Source: Conoideocrella luteorostrata
Taxonomy: Eukaryota; Ascomycota; Sordariomycetes; Hypocreales; Clavicipitaceae
Assembly (NCBI GenBank): GCA_032433595.1
Contig: JASWJB010000242.1
Span: 1 to 64,000, forward strand
DNA: 64,000 nucleotides
Direction of reading: 5' to 3'
This document shows, in pieces, positions 1 to 10,955 of this stretch. Position numbers and translations under genes: made by a program. How positions within the stretch are numbered: the stretch's first letter is position 1; the number at the start of each line of letters is the position of its first letter. The notes under the pieces were generated by a model. The model saw only the letters and a program-made list of their open reading frames with translations, had not been told where the DNA came from and made no database searches.

Positions 1-1300
1 TTTTTTTAGGGGGGGGGGGCCGCGAAATACACCCTGACTACACCTCCTATCTTCAGAAATATGGGACAGTACTGGGTTAAACGACATGAGACAAATGCCA
101 GCGCAAGACACTACTGGTTCGCTGCTACTCTTGGTCGCCTTGTCCTTTTTACTCTGGCTCGTTTGTTCTCGGCATTTTCTTTCATGTGCCAGTAGAACAT
201 CTTGGGAGTTTTCCCTTGACTCTATATCTACAGGTCAAGCTTGGCGCTAACCGGTAAAACATAGTCCTTGAAGCCGAGACAGCCAGTTGCATGCGTCTTC
301 TGGGAGCAAAGAAGGTATCAGACCTTGGGCCACGTTGGGTAAGTCCACCTGTTACGATTTCACAATACATTCATGTATCATGAGTATCTCCCTTACTGAC
401 GTACGGCTTTTCTCCCCTCCATTTAGATCAACAGTCGTCGTGTGGAGAGGGACATATACGACGGAGATCCGGGGTTGGATAAGGGGGGTTTATGGACAAA
501 ATCGAAGCTATAAAACAAATATCCTAAAGAAAGGACAGTCTGGAGTAATGTGGATCACGAATGTGCAAGGTATCTTGTTGGAGTTGGAGTAATTGTCCTG
601 TTGATGAGTTTCAAGCGGCATGTGATATATGAGGAGTGTACGGAGTAGGTGCTGGGAACTAAAGGACGTATTGTCGTACAAATAGCTAATTACATCACAT
701 GTCGATCTTGGGACAAATCAAACCGAAACACCGGATCCTGTAGAGTAGATTTGCTTTTTTTTGGGGCACACCGGCGAGTGGGAGCCGGAGACATGGCAGT
801 TTCAACAGACAGATACTGAGTAACACGGCATGAAAATGTCATACTGCATATTTAGCAATGAGAGGAGATGGTTGGCGAACTGAGCTGTCATCTCAAGTGG
901 TCATGCCTCTCGGACTTCTTGACTGAGAGGATGAGCCTCCTCTACTTCTGCTCTGACACGGGGTCGATCATCAATGTCTTTACTGTCGACCTGACTCAAA
1001 GTAGTATCTAGGGTTTCGGTGAAGGCGTCTACGCGCTGGCGCTCCTCCGCAGTAAGAGCTCTTCTCGGCTTCTAAAAGGAACGAGAATGCGTCGCATCGT
1101 TCTTGACGAGCTGAGGTCGATGCAATGCGAAGAACCTTGGTATGTGCTCTGAGGAAGCTTTATGAAGTAGACAAGAAGACCTCTCAAGACGGATGAGATG
1201 AGATGCCGAGATTAGTTCAATGCGGCGCAGAGAATGCATAAAGTCCCAGGATGGTTGTTGCTTTAGAGGATTGGTAGCGGGCCAGGCACTGTGGGAGGAT
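1..1300. other. Gene-poor left edge
   Basis: No open frame here has family features or plausible splice structure. A T7 run followed by a G10 run opens the window. One copy of the GTACGGAGTAG word lies near 638. The rest is unremarkable sequence, and I assign no gene. A TATA-like TATTTAATA at about 1328 precedes the decayed gene that follows. Confidence 0.5.
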
Positions 1301-1329
1301 AACAAGGGCTGTCCGATTTGGCGGGGACT

Positions 1330-2195
1330 ATTTAATACTTGTCATTCCCTACATCGTAACTTGGCGTCTCGGCTTTACGCTTTGCCTATGGTCCTTGGCC
1401 AACATTTCACGGACTACATCTTTCCTCATGAGATTCTGGGGTTGAGTGCAAAATGCTTCGGCGCAGTCAACACCACGATCACGTCCCGCCCGGGTTGGGG
1501 GGCTGAGAATACCGGACTGTAAGTGCATGATTTGTGCTTGAAACAAGAAAAAAAAAGGTGAAAAAGTAAAGATCTCGTCTCTGATGAAAGATTCATGTAT
1601 GTTAGTGATTCCTCCAGCTTCAAGCTTTTGGACGCAACGAGCCTCCAGACTCTTTGTGGGGGTACATGTCAGAAGGACCTTCCAAGTTGAGAGACTTGAT
1701 GGCTACCTCTTGCACTGCATCTCCAGATGTCATGGTTCAGCCAGGCGACGTCGCGTATCCAGGTACATTCAAGTGTATTTTTGTGAGTCAAATGCACCTT
1801 GAAGACGTTGCAGCTCCTACCACATACATAACAGCAACGCTTATCATTGATCGACTACTGTTTGCAGCGGGAATGTCTTGTCTCAAGGACTCGTACGTGC
1901 TCCCAAGACCGACCTTTTATTATCTGTGAAGCGATAGCCAGCGGCTAACATGTTTCTTACAGGGCCAGCGGCAAGTACTTTCACTCGATTGCAACAATGC
2001 AAGGTCAACCACACTGGGCCACCTACCAGAGCTCAAAACGGTTTAGAATGTGCCATTGCAGTGCAAGCCAAGCAGCTTGGACGGACTACCCTTTGGTAAC
2101 ATCTCTTCTGCCACGCGCCTCAGACACCATTGACGGATGCGATCTATACACGAATGCGCACCCAGTCAGCCCAGAACGACTTGATTGTCGAGTCT
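1330..2195 (+). pseudogene. Decayed LysM-family-like secreted protein gene
   Basis: Pieces of one protein family appear in order but not in one frame. First comes CFGAVNTTIT (about 1457-1486), then a good donor GTAAGTG at 1519. After an acceptor at about 1618 comes LFKLLDATSLQTLCGGTC, then a switch of frame to MATSCTASP and GDVAYP. A donor lies at 1763 and an acceptor near 1811, followed by IIDRLLFAAGMSCLKDS. A third intron (GTACGT at 1893, CTAAC branch, TACAG at 1962) precedes ASGKYF, and then the frame breaks repeatedly. Cys spacing, the LC...C...C pattern and the CLKD...GKY block resemble the linker regions between LysM modules in fungal chitin-binding LysM proteins. No intact LysM module or signal peptide is visible. 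The family call is recalled similarity; the frame break near 1688-1692 and the intact introns are seen directly. A real gene with sequencing errors is the alternative. Confidence 0.42.
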
Positions 2196-2299
2196 TAAGT
2201 CCCTGCAGCCGAGCGCTGGCTATGACGGTGACGTTTCCTTCGCCTCCGGTCTTCTCCAATGAGGCATCAAATATCCACTACTTTCCCCCTTAATATGAA

Positions 2300-4264
2300 A
2301 AAGCATATGAGGAACAACCGATCTCACGCCGAGTATTTTAATCGAGGGAAAGAACTTGTACCTACGTGTAAGATTAGAGACAAATTGATGGTGATTGGCA
2401 ATTATATTGAAGACGTATGGCTCTTGACGACAGTGAAACAGAAGAACACTGGCATAGATGTTGGCCAATATTTTCTTGCTGTATTTACGTAGCAGTGCTT
2501 GCGAGAGATACAATACAACTAAGACGGGACAGCGTGCTCCTCGCGGGCGTTTGACTATGTATTCTTCAAATCCGCTCCATGAAGCGCACCACTGGTCGAT
2601 ACACATTGTGTTGTCCGCAGCTCTTGATGCGAACCTTCTTTATAAAGAACAGCGGTGCTCCCACTCGCGTCCACCCGGCCCTATGTGTAATCAGTTGCCT
2701 TGGTCTCAGTTTTGTGAGCACTGTGCGTGCATACACATCAATGAACTAATGAAAGACCAGCGGATGTTCTGGAGACTCGTCTGGCTTTAATGCATTGCGT
2801 ATCGGTGGCTTTGGCAAGGCCGCCAGTCCTCAGTACAGTATATCAACCTCACATCCAGTACTCTGACGATGGAGGGCCGGACGCTTCGTCTGAGCAGGAG
2901 TGGCAACAAGGGTACAAAACCCAGAACGTTTACAGCCACAGGCGGTTTACAAACGTAGAACCCGCGACGTGAATTTTTGTTGGTCTCAAGTTTTGAACCA
3001 ATCAGTTGTGCCTGGGCGACGCCGCTTTTACCCTAAGCAAACCGTGGCGTCGCTAATCCGTTTTTGGCGCTTTATTGGATCTGCTGTTTGAATGTGCTTG
3101 CTAGAGGAATTATTTATAATTTTACGCTTGCAGCACATTGTATGTATGTGGTATTAAGCTCCCGTTTTGCACTTGCCCTAAAAACAGTCCCTCAAAACAG
3201 AACAGTTTGAACAGTAGCTTTCCGGTTTAAGCTAATAGCAGCACCGTGCGTACTGTTTTCAGGTATTCCCCGAGGTTTATAATATCTTCAGGCACGCTTT
3301 GAAACGCTAAAGAGTGGCAATTTATCTTTACAATCCTAAATTATTGTTACGACCTCAACGCGTAGGCTGCAGGAATAGGCCAGCCGCGTCAGCCACCGCA
3401 TTGCCGCTGCCTCTTCACGGAACAGCGTCGACACGAGAAGACCAGAATGGTTCACTCGCGAATAAGCGCCTGGCCAGCTGCCAGCACCCGCCATAATCCA
3501 ACGGCCCCCAGCCTATCTTTGGCACAGACACACACCCCTGTCGGGGCGACCCGGAGTAACCAATGATGGTGCAGCCTTCGAATTTGACTCCTTTGGCTGC
3601 CACGCAACAACACTTTCAATTATAGCCCGATTTCGATGAAAATCACATCGCTAGCTAGAAAATTAAAGGCTCTACGACGCTGTATTAAATTCCCTGCTTT
3701 TCTTTTCTGGTTCATATAATATTTAAGGAGTTTGGACAGGTGAGGACAACCCGGTTAAATTGTCACCACCTTGTCTGACATCTGCCATACTACGGAGTAC
3801 AGTACCACGCACCGTCCTGCGAGGCAGAATAAGTACCCTTTAACTAATGCGCTACTCATAATTGGCTACGACCCCGGTCCGGTGCGAAAGGTGAGCCTTA
3901 CCGTCTTCAAAGAGATAATGTCTCATGTCCGTCGTGTGTGCTCCGTACGGGAGTACGGAGAACTGTGTTGGCATATGTACAACGCCACGTTTCAAACCTG
4001 GCGGAGCGGCCCGTAGTTAGTTGATAGGCTGCCCAAGACGGGTCAATTAGCCCTTATTGGCCGGCAGACACGGTTGAGTCCGGCGGTTGGAGGTCGAATG
4101 CAAAAATACAATTTCTCAATGCAGTGCAGCCTTGTTGGGGGCTGCAGAGAGTGATGCATGGACGGATGGATAGGAAAGGAAAAGGCCGAAGTTCTATTTA
4201 GGGGAGAAATTACCCCCCCTCCTTGTATTTGTGTTACTTCATCACCACCGCATTGATTAGCATC
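2300..4264. other. Gene-poor stretch with a dispersed repeat and hairpin
   Basis: I see no supportable gene. It holds one copy of a roughly 75-base repeat (2890-2966) also found at 7391-7465. A hairpin with 8-base arms GCGACGCC/GGCGTCGC sits near 3018-3055. Two copies of the TACGGAGTAC word lie near 3793 and 3941-3960. The last 200 bases are the promoter of the next gene. Confidence 0.5.
2890..2966. repeat. Dispersed repeat, copy 1
   Basis: This stretch matches 7391-7465 in order: TGAGCA, GGCAA, CCCAG, ACGTT, CAGCCACAGG, then TTTRCAAACRTAGAACC. Differences include small indels and several transitions. No coding capacity was found. It may be a fragment of a decayed transposon. Confidence 0.4.
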
Positions 4265-5059
4265 ATGTCGCAACAGTTCTCTACGCTCGAGGTTGTTCCC
4301 GACTCACAAAAACAAGTTGCCTTTGACCCGACGCCGCCAGAAGCCATAGCACAAGAGAAACATCAATTCACTGAGCTCGGCACGGATTCCCGCCGAGCGC
4401 AAAATGCCGCGCCCCAACGAAAACGAACCTGCGGCCTCTCGCCTCGAGTATTCTGGCTGGTCATATGCGTGGGCCTGCTTTTAATCGCTGGACTCGTGGC
4501 AGGCGTCGTAGGCGGCGTCGTAGGCTCAAAACAACATTCCAAGAGCGAAGACACTTCATCCTCCTCCTCCTCCTCCTCCTCCTTATCCCGTAGCAGCAGT
4601 AGCACGGCGAATCCAACATCAACTTCAGCTTCCTCAGTCTCGATAACAACAGTAACAGAAGCTGCACCAACGCAGACTCTGTACCGTGATTGCCCCTCGT
4701 CCAACTACACCGTTTATTTGGCGCTGGGAGACTCCAGAAACCAGTTCCGCAAAATATGCTCGGCTTCCTTCCACCACTGGAGCAGCGCGGAGTTGGTGAA
4801 CAAGAAGACAAGCAGCTTGAATGACTGCATTGACCTGTGCGCCACGTACAACAAAAACAATGCGACGGAAATCGCCGCTGGCCGCGGCTCTATCTGTAAC
4901 TCTGTCTGTTGGAGGCATAAACTCGACGATCCAGACTGGCCCGGCCAGTGCTTTGGTGGGGTTACGCAGAACAGCTCAACGGCTGGGTTTAGCATTCAAG
5001 ACGAGCTCATATGTGACAGTGCAGCTTGGATCAATCAGGTTATACCTCGGCGGCGATGA
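4265..5059 (+). CDS. Single-pass membrane protein with Ser-rich stalk and Cys-rich ectodomain
   Basis: Intronless gene of 264 codons. The ATG at 4265 is chosen over an upstream in-frame codon because translation then begins MSQQFSTLEV, as in related fungal proteins of this layout. Residues 1-61 are hydrophilic with a basic QRKR before the membrane, residues 62-87 form a Gly/Val/Leu membrane segment, residues 97-125 are Ser/Thr-rich like an O-glycosylated stalk, and the rest is an ectodomain with about eight cysteines and possible N-glycosylation sites. The ectodomain spacing resembles WSC or apple/PAN-like folds, but I cannot assign it firmly. Such architecture usually means a wall-facing surface protein; function is not known. 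The serine repeat is encoded by a TCC/TCT run that could vary in length. Confidence 0.75.
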   Translation: MSQQFSTLEVVPDSQKQVAFDPTPPEAIAQEKHQFTELGTDSRRAQNAAPQRKRTCGLSPRVFWLVICVGLLLIAGLVAGVVGGVVGSKQHSKSEDTSSSSSSSSSLSRSSSSTANPTSTSASSVSITTVTEAAPTQTLYRDCPSSNYTVYLALGDSRNQFRKICSASFHHWSSAELVNKKTSSLNDCIDLCATYNKNNATEIAAGRGSICNSVCWRHKLDDPDWPGQCFGGVTQNSSTAGFSIQDELICDSAAWINQVIPRRR

Positions 5060-5443
5060 GAAGTAACTACGGAGTATATTCGACTGTAATATGAGTTTGC
5101 CGGGCACTCTGCGGGAAAGAAGACGGCGCAAGAGGGCTTAGTTTAGTTGGAGCTTATGTATGTTAAGCTGTGTTGAATGACGCTTATTAAAAACAGAGTA
5201 GCAAACCACAAACCTCCTGTATCTACTATCTACTCCCTACGTGCCATACCATCAGCCCGCACATGAGTGTTGGTAGCTGCGGCTCCGACGAGCCTACACC
5301 GAACGGCTTCAGACATTCGGACACTTTTCGACCATATCTCGCTCGCACCGCCCCACTCTCTCACGCGACATGAACAAGCATTGGAGAGAACTTGAACTTG
5401 AAGGGTGATGGAGGCAACTGGTTTAGCTTTTCATTTTATTCAG

Positions 5444-5476
5444 GAGCTAGACAAGAGCTAGACAAGAGCTAGACAA
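5444..5476. repeat. 11-base tandem repeat, three copies
   Basis: Three perfect head-to-tail copies of GAGCTAGACAA, read directly. Confidence 0.9.
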
Positions 5477-5479
5477 ATA

Positions 5480-6960
5480 CTGCTGCGGCTATGCTTTTGC
5501 GGACAACATTGCCGAGTGACTGGGGGTCTCAGCGCTTAGCAGGCAGGCACCAGGTAGTTACGCTGACAGACAGCAAGGTAACACTTCGGAAGCCGAGTCC
5601 AACGCTACTGATATGAACCCAGCCGAGAAAAAGTCGAATCAACAACCATTTCAAGCTGTTGGCTCTGCTCAGTAAGACTTTTTGTTTTCTGAGCTTCAGC
5701 ATTAGACTGAAGTCCCTGCCGGCCATGGTCGTCGTGAGAGACATGTCTTCAGGGAAAAGCTCTGTCCTAGAAGCCATCTCCCATCTTAGCATTCTCAGCA
5801 AGAAGTGACGGGTGTACGGCGTTGACTATCGAATTGCGTCTACGCCCGTCATCGGAGCGTACGGTCGAAATCGTGGCTCTGCAAAATGGTAGCAAACGCA
5901 ACATCCCATTCGTTGGAGAGGCATTGACAAAGGACAACCTTGGCGAAAAGCTCCAAGGGCAATGAGGACGATTTTTTCACCAACAAAATCTGTGATGCTT
6001 TTTTTTTTTTTCAAGATATCTGGCCCTGACCTACCGAATCTTGCTCTAGTAGATCTACGCAGCTTGCCTCCGAATGCGACAACTCCTGGATCGAATCATG
6101 ATCCTTTCTTTGCCGAACAACTCGCTAGGCGCTATCTTCAGCGAAAAAATGAAACTCCTTAATGCTAGCTGTAGCAAACTCTTTGGATGAGTCGTGAGAG
6201 CGAACTATTAGTGTCATAACTAAGCTGGACGCCCTTGGAAAATATTCTCATGATATGGACTGCATTGACCTCGTGCAGAATCAGAGCCCTGAGAATACGT
6301 CGACATGGGGCTGACATATTTTAAAGAATCTAGACAAGAAAGGAAATGTTAAGAGCAATAATAGTGTCTCGATCTCGAAGATAACATGCGATGAAAGAGA
6401 TGGAGCAGAAACGCGGTTCCTTGGTTCTAGGGTGTGGGAGAGCCTTTTGTTGGAAAATGAAAGGTGTTCATAAGCCAAGACGAAAAGATTGCTACGGTTC
6501 TTAGCGTGTATGGAGCAAAGGAAATGCATGCCCTTAGTGATGAGAGGCCATGATAACTTCAGGTTGAGCAGAATGCGTTAAAATGCCTCGGGCAATGGTG
6601 CGATAGCAAGAATGAACCTGACCAACGCAAATTTCTCCAGGCGCTGTCGATGGAAATCTACCATTCTGTCAGCGCGGCTGCTCACTCACGGCTTATGAAG
6701 TGATGACGAGGGAACTGCTGATGGTCCATTGGATGTGTTAAACTTACGCAGAACTCTGAGCGATTTACACAATGCCTCCATAACTGTCATGACCACAGAC
6801 AGTGTCCTGAAGCCCACGTTGGGGCAAAACACAATTCCTACACATGATGCACAGTTGGGCAAGGGCGATGTCACCGCAACGGTGCAGAATTGGCCTAAGA
6901 AGTTTGGCAATCCCAGTTCTTCAGACGGTGTCAGTACAGAGGAGGGATTCTGTAGTATGC
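5480..6960 (-). pseudogene. Possible decayed gene, unidentified
   Basis: On the minus strand several short runs look protein-like but sit in different frames and are cut by stops. One reads ELFAKVVLCQCLSNEWDVAF (around 5870-5950), one LTEQSQQLEMVVDSTF (around 5630-5690), and one has paired cysteines in LCIMCRNCVLPQRGL (around 6795-6845). I do not recognise a family. It could be gene remains or chance. Confidence 0.2.
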
Positions 6961-7390
6961 GGCGGCTGCCAGGTATATTGCCCTAGTGTTTAAAGTCGCG
7001 ATAGAATCTAAAAAGGGCTTTCCTCTATTTAACTAGGAACAATCATTGGTTTTAGTTGGCCGTCAACGATGAGGTTATTACTATTACTACTCTGTCAGAC
7101 TATTAGCAACAAGAGGGACGAGCTTATAGACTAAACGTACCGCGCTTGTATTAAGGAGGTGCCGATAGGAACAATAAGCGGGTTCTGCTACAGAGAGCAT
7201 GGAATAGTTTTATTTTAATAGCTAGACAGATAACTTCGGAGAAAGTAGGACAGTCGGGTTACGGAGAGGTAAAATACAAAGCCGTGTTTTCCTCGCCGTT
7301 TCCTCTCTGTTTCCAGTCTTAATTGCGCCTGCTCAGGTTGGGGGGGGGGGTGAGCTTATGGGCCCCTGCTGAGCAGCGCCTGAGCAGGCC

Positions 7391-7465
7391 TGAGCAAAGC
7401 GGCAAAGGCACTATGCCCAGTACGTTCTCAGCCACAGGTTTGCAAACATAGAACCAGCTAACAAG
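7391..7465. repeat. Dispersed repeat, copy 2
   Basis: Partner of 2890-2966 in the same orientation. The best-kept part is CAGCCACAGG followed by TTTGCAAACATAGAACC. A G10 run lies just upstream at about 7340. Confidence 0.4.
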
Positions 7466-9075
7466 CAAGGCTTTGCATACAGGACTCCGTACTCCGTACC
7501 TCGTCATAAAACAGAAACAGAACGAGACTGAAAGCATGGGCAAGGGACGCAAGTCTTCACAAGCAAATACTTCTCCTCATGATGACCGACCCCAAAATTG
7601 GGGTAAATCGGTAATCCTTGTTGGTTCATCGTGTCAGAAACAATCACGGCCGACATGGCAGGGCATGCTTCCGTCACAGGCAAATCTCGGAACGTATTGT
7701 ATATATTGGAGATGGGAGGCGCTGTGGCTTGGTTCGCGGGGCCAATGCCTGTCTTTGTGCCTGTCGATTTCCCTCGCCAGCAAAACACTGTTTTGGGGGA
7801 TGGGAACGGGTAAGGAATCCGCGCCGAGGCAGCCCAGGCCAGGGAAGACGGCCAACTACTGTGCAAGTGGTGATGCTATTGTAATTATTTGCGCTAGTCA
7901 TAATACGCGGCAACAATCTTTCAATCTGCGATCCACCACTCCACCGCCATGGAACCATGTTACAGGACACCGGGCAGGGTCGAGGATCATGTCCAGCCGA
8001 GAAAATCCTGCTGGTCTGGTGGTTGGTGCTGTTCCCGTCCATCGACGACACTATGGCTCGGCAGCATGGGCTGATCACCCACAAATCGTCCGCAAAGGGA
8101 ACCCAAATCCGTGCTGGCCCCATAATGCAATCAAAGCTTCGCGGCCAAAAGAGTGGAAGCCCATGCGCATGACCGGGACCATGCCTCGTCTTCCGTGTCA
8201 GAGACGGCCAGTACTCCGTAGACTTGTCCATCATCATTACTCCCTCCGTACCTTGCCTGCTTGCCTCTCCTCTCATCCACTTTGGTCACCATTTAACTGC
8301 ATTGCACACATCTGTGCTCGTTGTCCTATCAGTCATCGCTGTCCCGACGTGGAGTGTCGTAGAGTCCATGATGAGCTGAGATATAATATGTCGCGCGCAC
8401 ATGCCAAATTTCTAGCGGATGATGGTCCGCCAGTCGATTGACTCTCATCTTATTCTCCATGACTTGTCGGTTTCATACCCAGACACACGCACCAACACAA
8501 GCACAGTAGTTAGTTACTCCACCAGCTCCCATTCGTCGAAAAATCGAAGCCTTCGAAGTTGGTGCAGGTTGCTTCTGCCACGCTCCGAGTCTTCCATAGC
8601 CAATCCAGACGGCTGTTAGCGTTGTCTCTCAGCTAGGCAGCTGACGTCTGCTCCGTACTTCATACTCTCTTCTTGTATCGCTAGGCACACAGATAGAGGG
8701 GTGCAGAGTCATCGACTCCTTCGGGGCGTCCGCAATCCTGCCACAGCCCCAGACTCGCGGGTGTCCAACCTAGCAGGAGTTTCTGTCCGTAGTATGTACT
8801 ACGGGGTTGGCCCCTCACTCACTTCGTTGTCCGGGGTCCCATTCACGACTCCAGTGCTGGGTAGGGCAACAACAACAAAAGGGCCAGGCATTTAGACTTC
8901 AGGGATGGGCCACTGCAAACTCTCTCAACTCATGTTTCCGCCGAACGCGGGGAAGCGAGCTACAAGATTGTAGAGAATTATACCGAGTAGATAGTCGCAA
9001 TTCTGCACTTTCAATCATTTGCGGAATCCAGGGGAATTTGGGATCAACGTCGCTTCCCCCACTAGTGTTCGCTCC

Positions 9076-9095
9076 TTCTCTCTCTCTCTCTCTCC
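9076..9095. repeat. CT dinucleotide repeat
   Basis: About nine TC units in a row, read directly. Confidence 0.85.
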
Positions 9096-10648
9096 TTTTG
9101 CTTTTCCTCCCCACACTCTGCAGCTGCAGAAAGACGCGACCCTTGGTGGCATGGTACGCAGTAGTGGCGCAGAGATGCATCCAAATCTATTTCTGCATAT
9201 TAAACACCAGGGGAGCGTCTTCACGTGCTTTCTGTCAAACCTTACTTCACAAGCTACCGAGGGGGCTTCTGGAGCTAGCAGGCATCAATGCAAGCCTCTT
9301 TGTTGGCTTTGGCGCCTCGAAACCCAAGCAACGTTCAAATAAAGAAACTTGTGTCAAGCCAGGTGTGTGTTATATATACTCCGTAGTGTGCTGGCTGTTA
9401 GTCGAAACCAGTGAAAACAGTAAACCTGACAATTCGTAGAGCCAACTTTTCCCCATTCGTCTTGCCACCCCGGCCGAAGTATCCGCATCAAGAACTAGCT
9501 GGCGGCGCATCTGTGAGGCATTCGACGCCTCGACCGTCCTCGCATCTCGAGATGCCCGCTGTACAAGCCCACTTGAGGCCGTACAGCAGCCAAACAGCGA
9601 CCAGTCAACTTGCCAGAGGGAGCCTGCGGGGCTCAAGTCTGGGGATGGCGTCGAGTCTGTCGCTCGGTCGATTGCCAGCTCAGGCATGGTATCTGCCCCC
9701 CTGGCAGAGTTCCACTGTTGCATTGTGTAGTACAGATTGCAGAGAAGTGGAGATGATGGCTCGCATGCTGGCGAGAGTTGGGACATGGCAGATTGCGAAG
9801 GACCACGCGAGACAAAAGGACGAGAAGCTGTGGTGGTTGATGACCGTCAGGCACAACCAGCGCCATGCCTGTAATAGACGGGATATGACATTGTTTCATA
9901 GCCTTATAGCGCTATATAGCTCACGAGGCGCACATATTAAAAGAAAATTTTACCGCTGTGTCGTGCGTCTATCACAGGCCGGCGAGTTGTCGTACTAGTA
10001 GTACCGTTGTATCATTGTATCATCGTATTGCGGAATATGGATCCTGCGTCAACATGCCTCCATAAATCCGGAACATGCCTCGACGGCATCATGCTGCAGC
10101 TAGTAAATCCTAAGAAGCGCGATAGCAACTCCGATTCATGACTGTGGCACAGTCGGTCGCACTTAGTGTATTGCATCAGTTGGCGTTTAGAAGGGCCTTT
10201 ATTGCCACGGGATATATCGGTCCTTCTAGCAACGACCCTACCCAAAGAAGGGCAAACTATTACGAATGTTTGTCGCACATAACACATCCATCACCAATTC
10301 TCCTACTCGCCACGCACACCGATGCACGACGACCAAACTGGCCCATATCTGTACGGAGTTCAGAGTACCGAATCGCATCTCGGGCCATGTTTTGCTGCAT
10401 CCAGCCAATCCCATGCACCAGTCCTTCTGTGGCAGCCCATCGTGGTCGTACGTCCGGGGTTCACACCAACTCCAGAGCCCCACTTCGCTTGCCAACACCC
10501 CCCTTTGCCCCGTCTAGCGTCGTCTATCTCCAATTCCTCTCTTCACTTCCCACCTTCTATCTATGGGTTCTATGGGAAAGTCATGAGATTTCGCGGTTTG
10601 GCCCCGGTTTGGATGGACTCCCTCCAGTCCTCTCTCTCGGCCGGCCAC

Positions 10649-10676
10649 ACCCCCACCCCACCCCCCCTCGTCCCCC
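10649..10676 (-). promoter_or_regulatory. C-rich tract, G-quadruplex candidate on minus strand
   Basis: Read on the minus strand it has four G-runs of four or more separated by one to three bases. It lies about 280 bases upstream of the next start codon and 180 upstream of its TATA-like box. A promoter role is inference. Confidence 0.4.
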
Positions 10677-10856
10677 TGGTGCTTATTAGCACCCTTCTAC
10701 TTCACCTTCTAACTCGTCTGTCTGTAAGCGATCCTGACTTAAATACTGGCGATATCCATTTTCTAAGCTGGAATTTTCCTTTGCCCCCTTGTTGCCTTTC
10801 CACTCGTTGTCGTTGGCTGGTTTGCGAATCTTGTCTCCTGTTGTAGAGTCTTAGAC

Positions 10857-10863
10857 TATAAAT
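10857..10863 (+). promoter_or_regulatory. TATA-like box of DUF3712-type gene
   Basis: TATAAAT, 93 bases upstream of the start codon and followed by a pyrimidine-rich tract, the usual layout of a fungal core promoter. Confidence 0.5.
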
Positions 10864-10955
10864 TTGAAGGCTCCATTTTTTCCTTCCTTCACTTCTTGTT
10901 ATACCTGGCTGTATACCTTCAACTTTCCCGGCGCAACATACGCGAACCAGCCAGA

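Larger units (their letters stand above)
5060..10955. other. Long gene-poor region
   Basis: Almost 6 kb without a supportable intact gene. Open frames up to 322 codons occur but lack family features, consistent codon use and splice context. It holds a triple 11-base tandem repeat (5444-5476), likely gene debris on the minus strand (5480-6960), the second copy of the dispersed repeat (7391-7465), a CT dinucleotide run (9076-9095) and several TACTCCGTA words (5069, 7482-7499, 8208, 8652, 9378, 10355). From about 10.5 kb it becomes pyrimidine-rich and leads into the next gene's promoter. Confidence 0.55.

Noticed and set aside
4363..4918. Minus-strand frames opposite the Ser-rich membrane protein
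   Set aside because: They are shadows of the TCC-rich coding repeat, giving poly-Glu and poly-Arg.
7473..8441. 322-codon plus-strand open frame
   Set aside because: No domain, no conserved pattern, composition like neighbouring non-coding frames, and overlapping frames on both strands are equally open.
9370..9998. Overlapping 195- and 138-codon frames on opposite strands
   Set aside because: Neither shows family motifs or splice context; mutual overlap suggests GC-driven chance frames.
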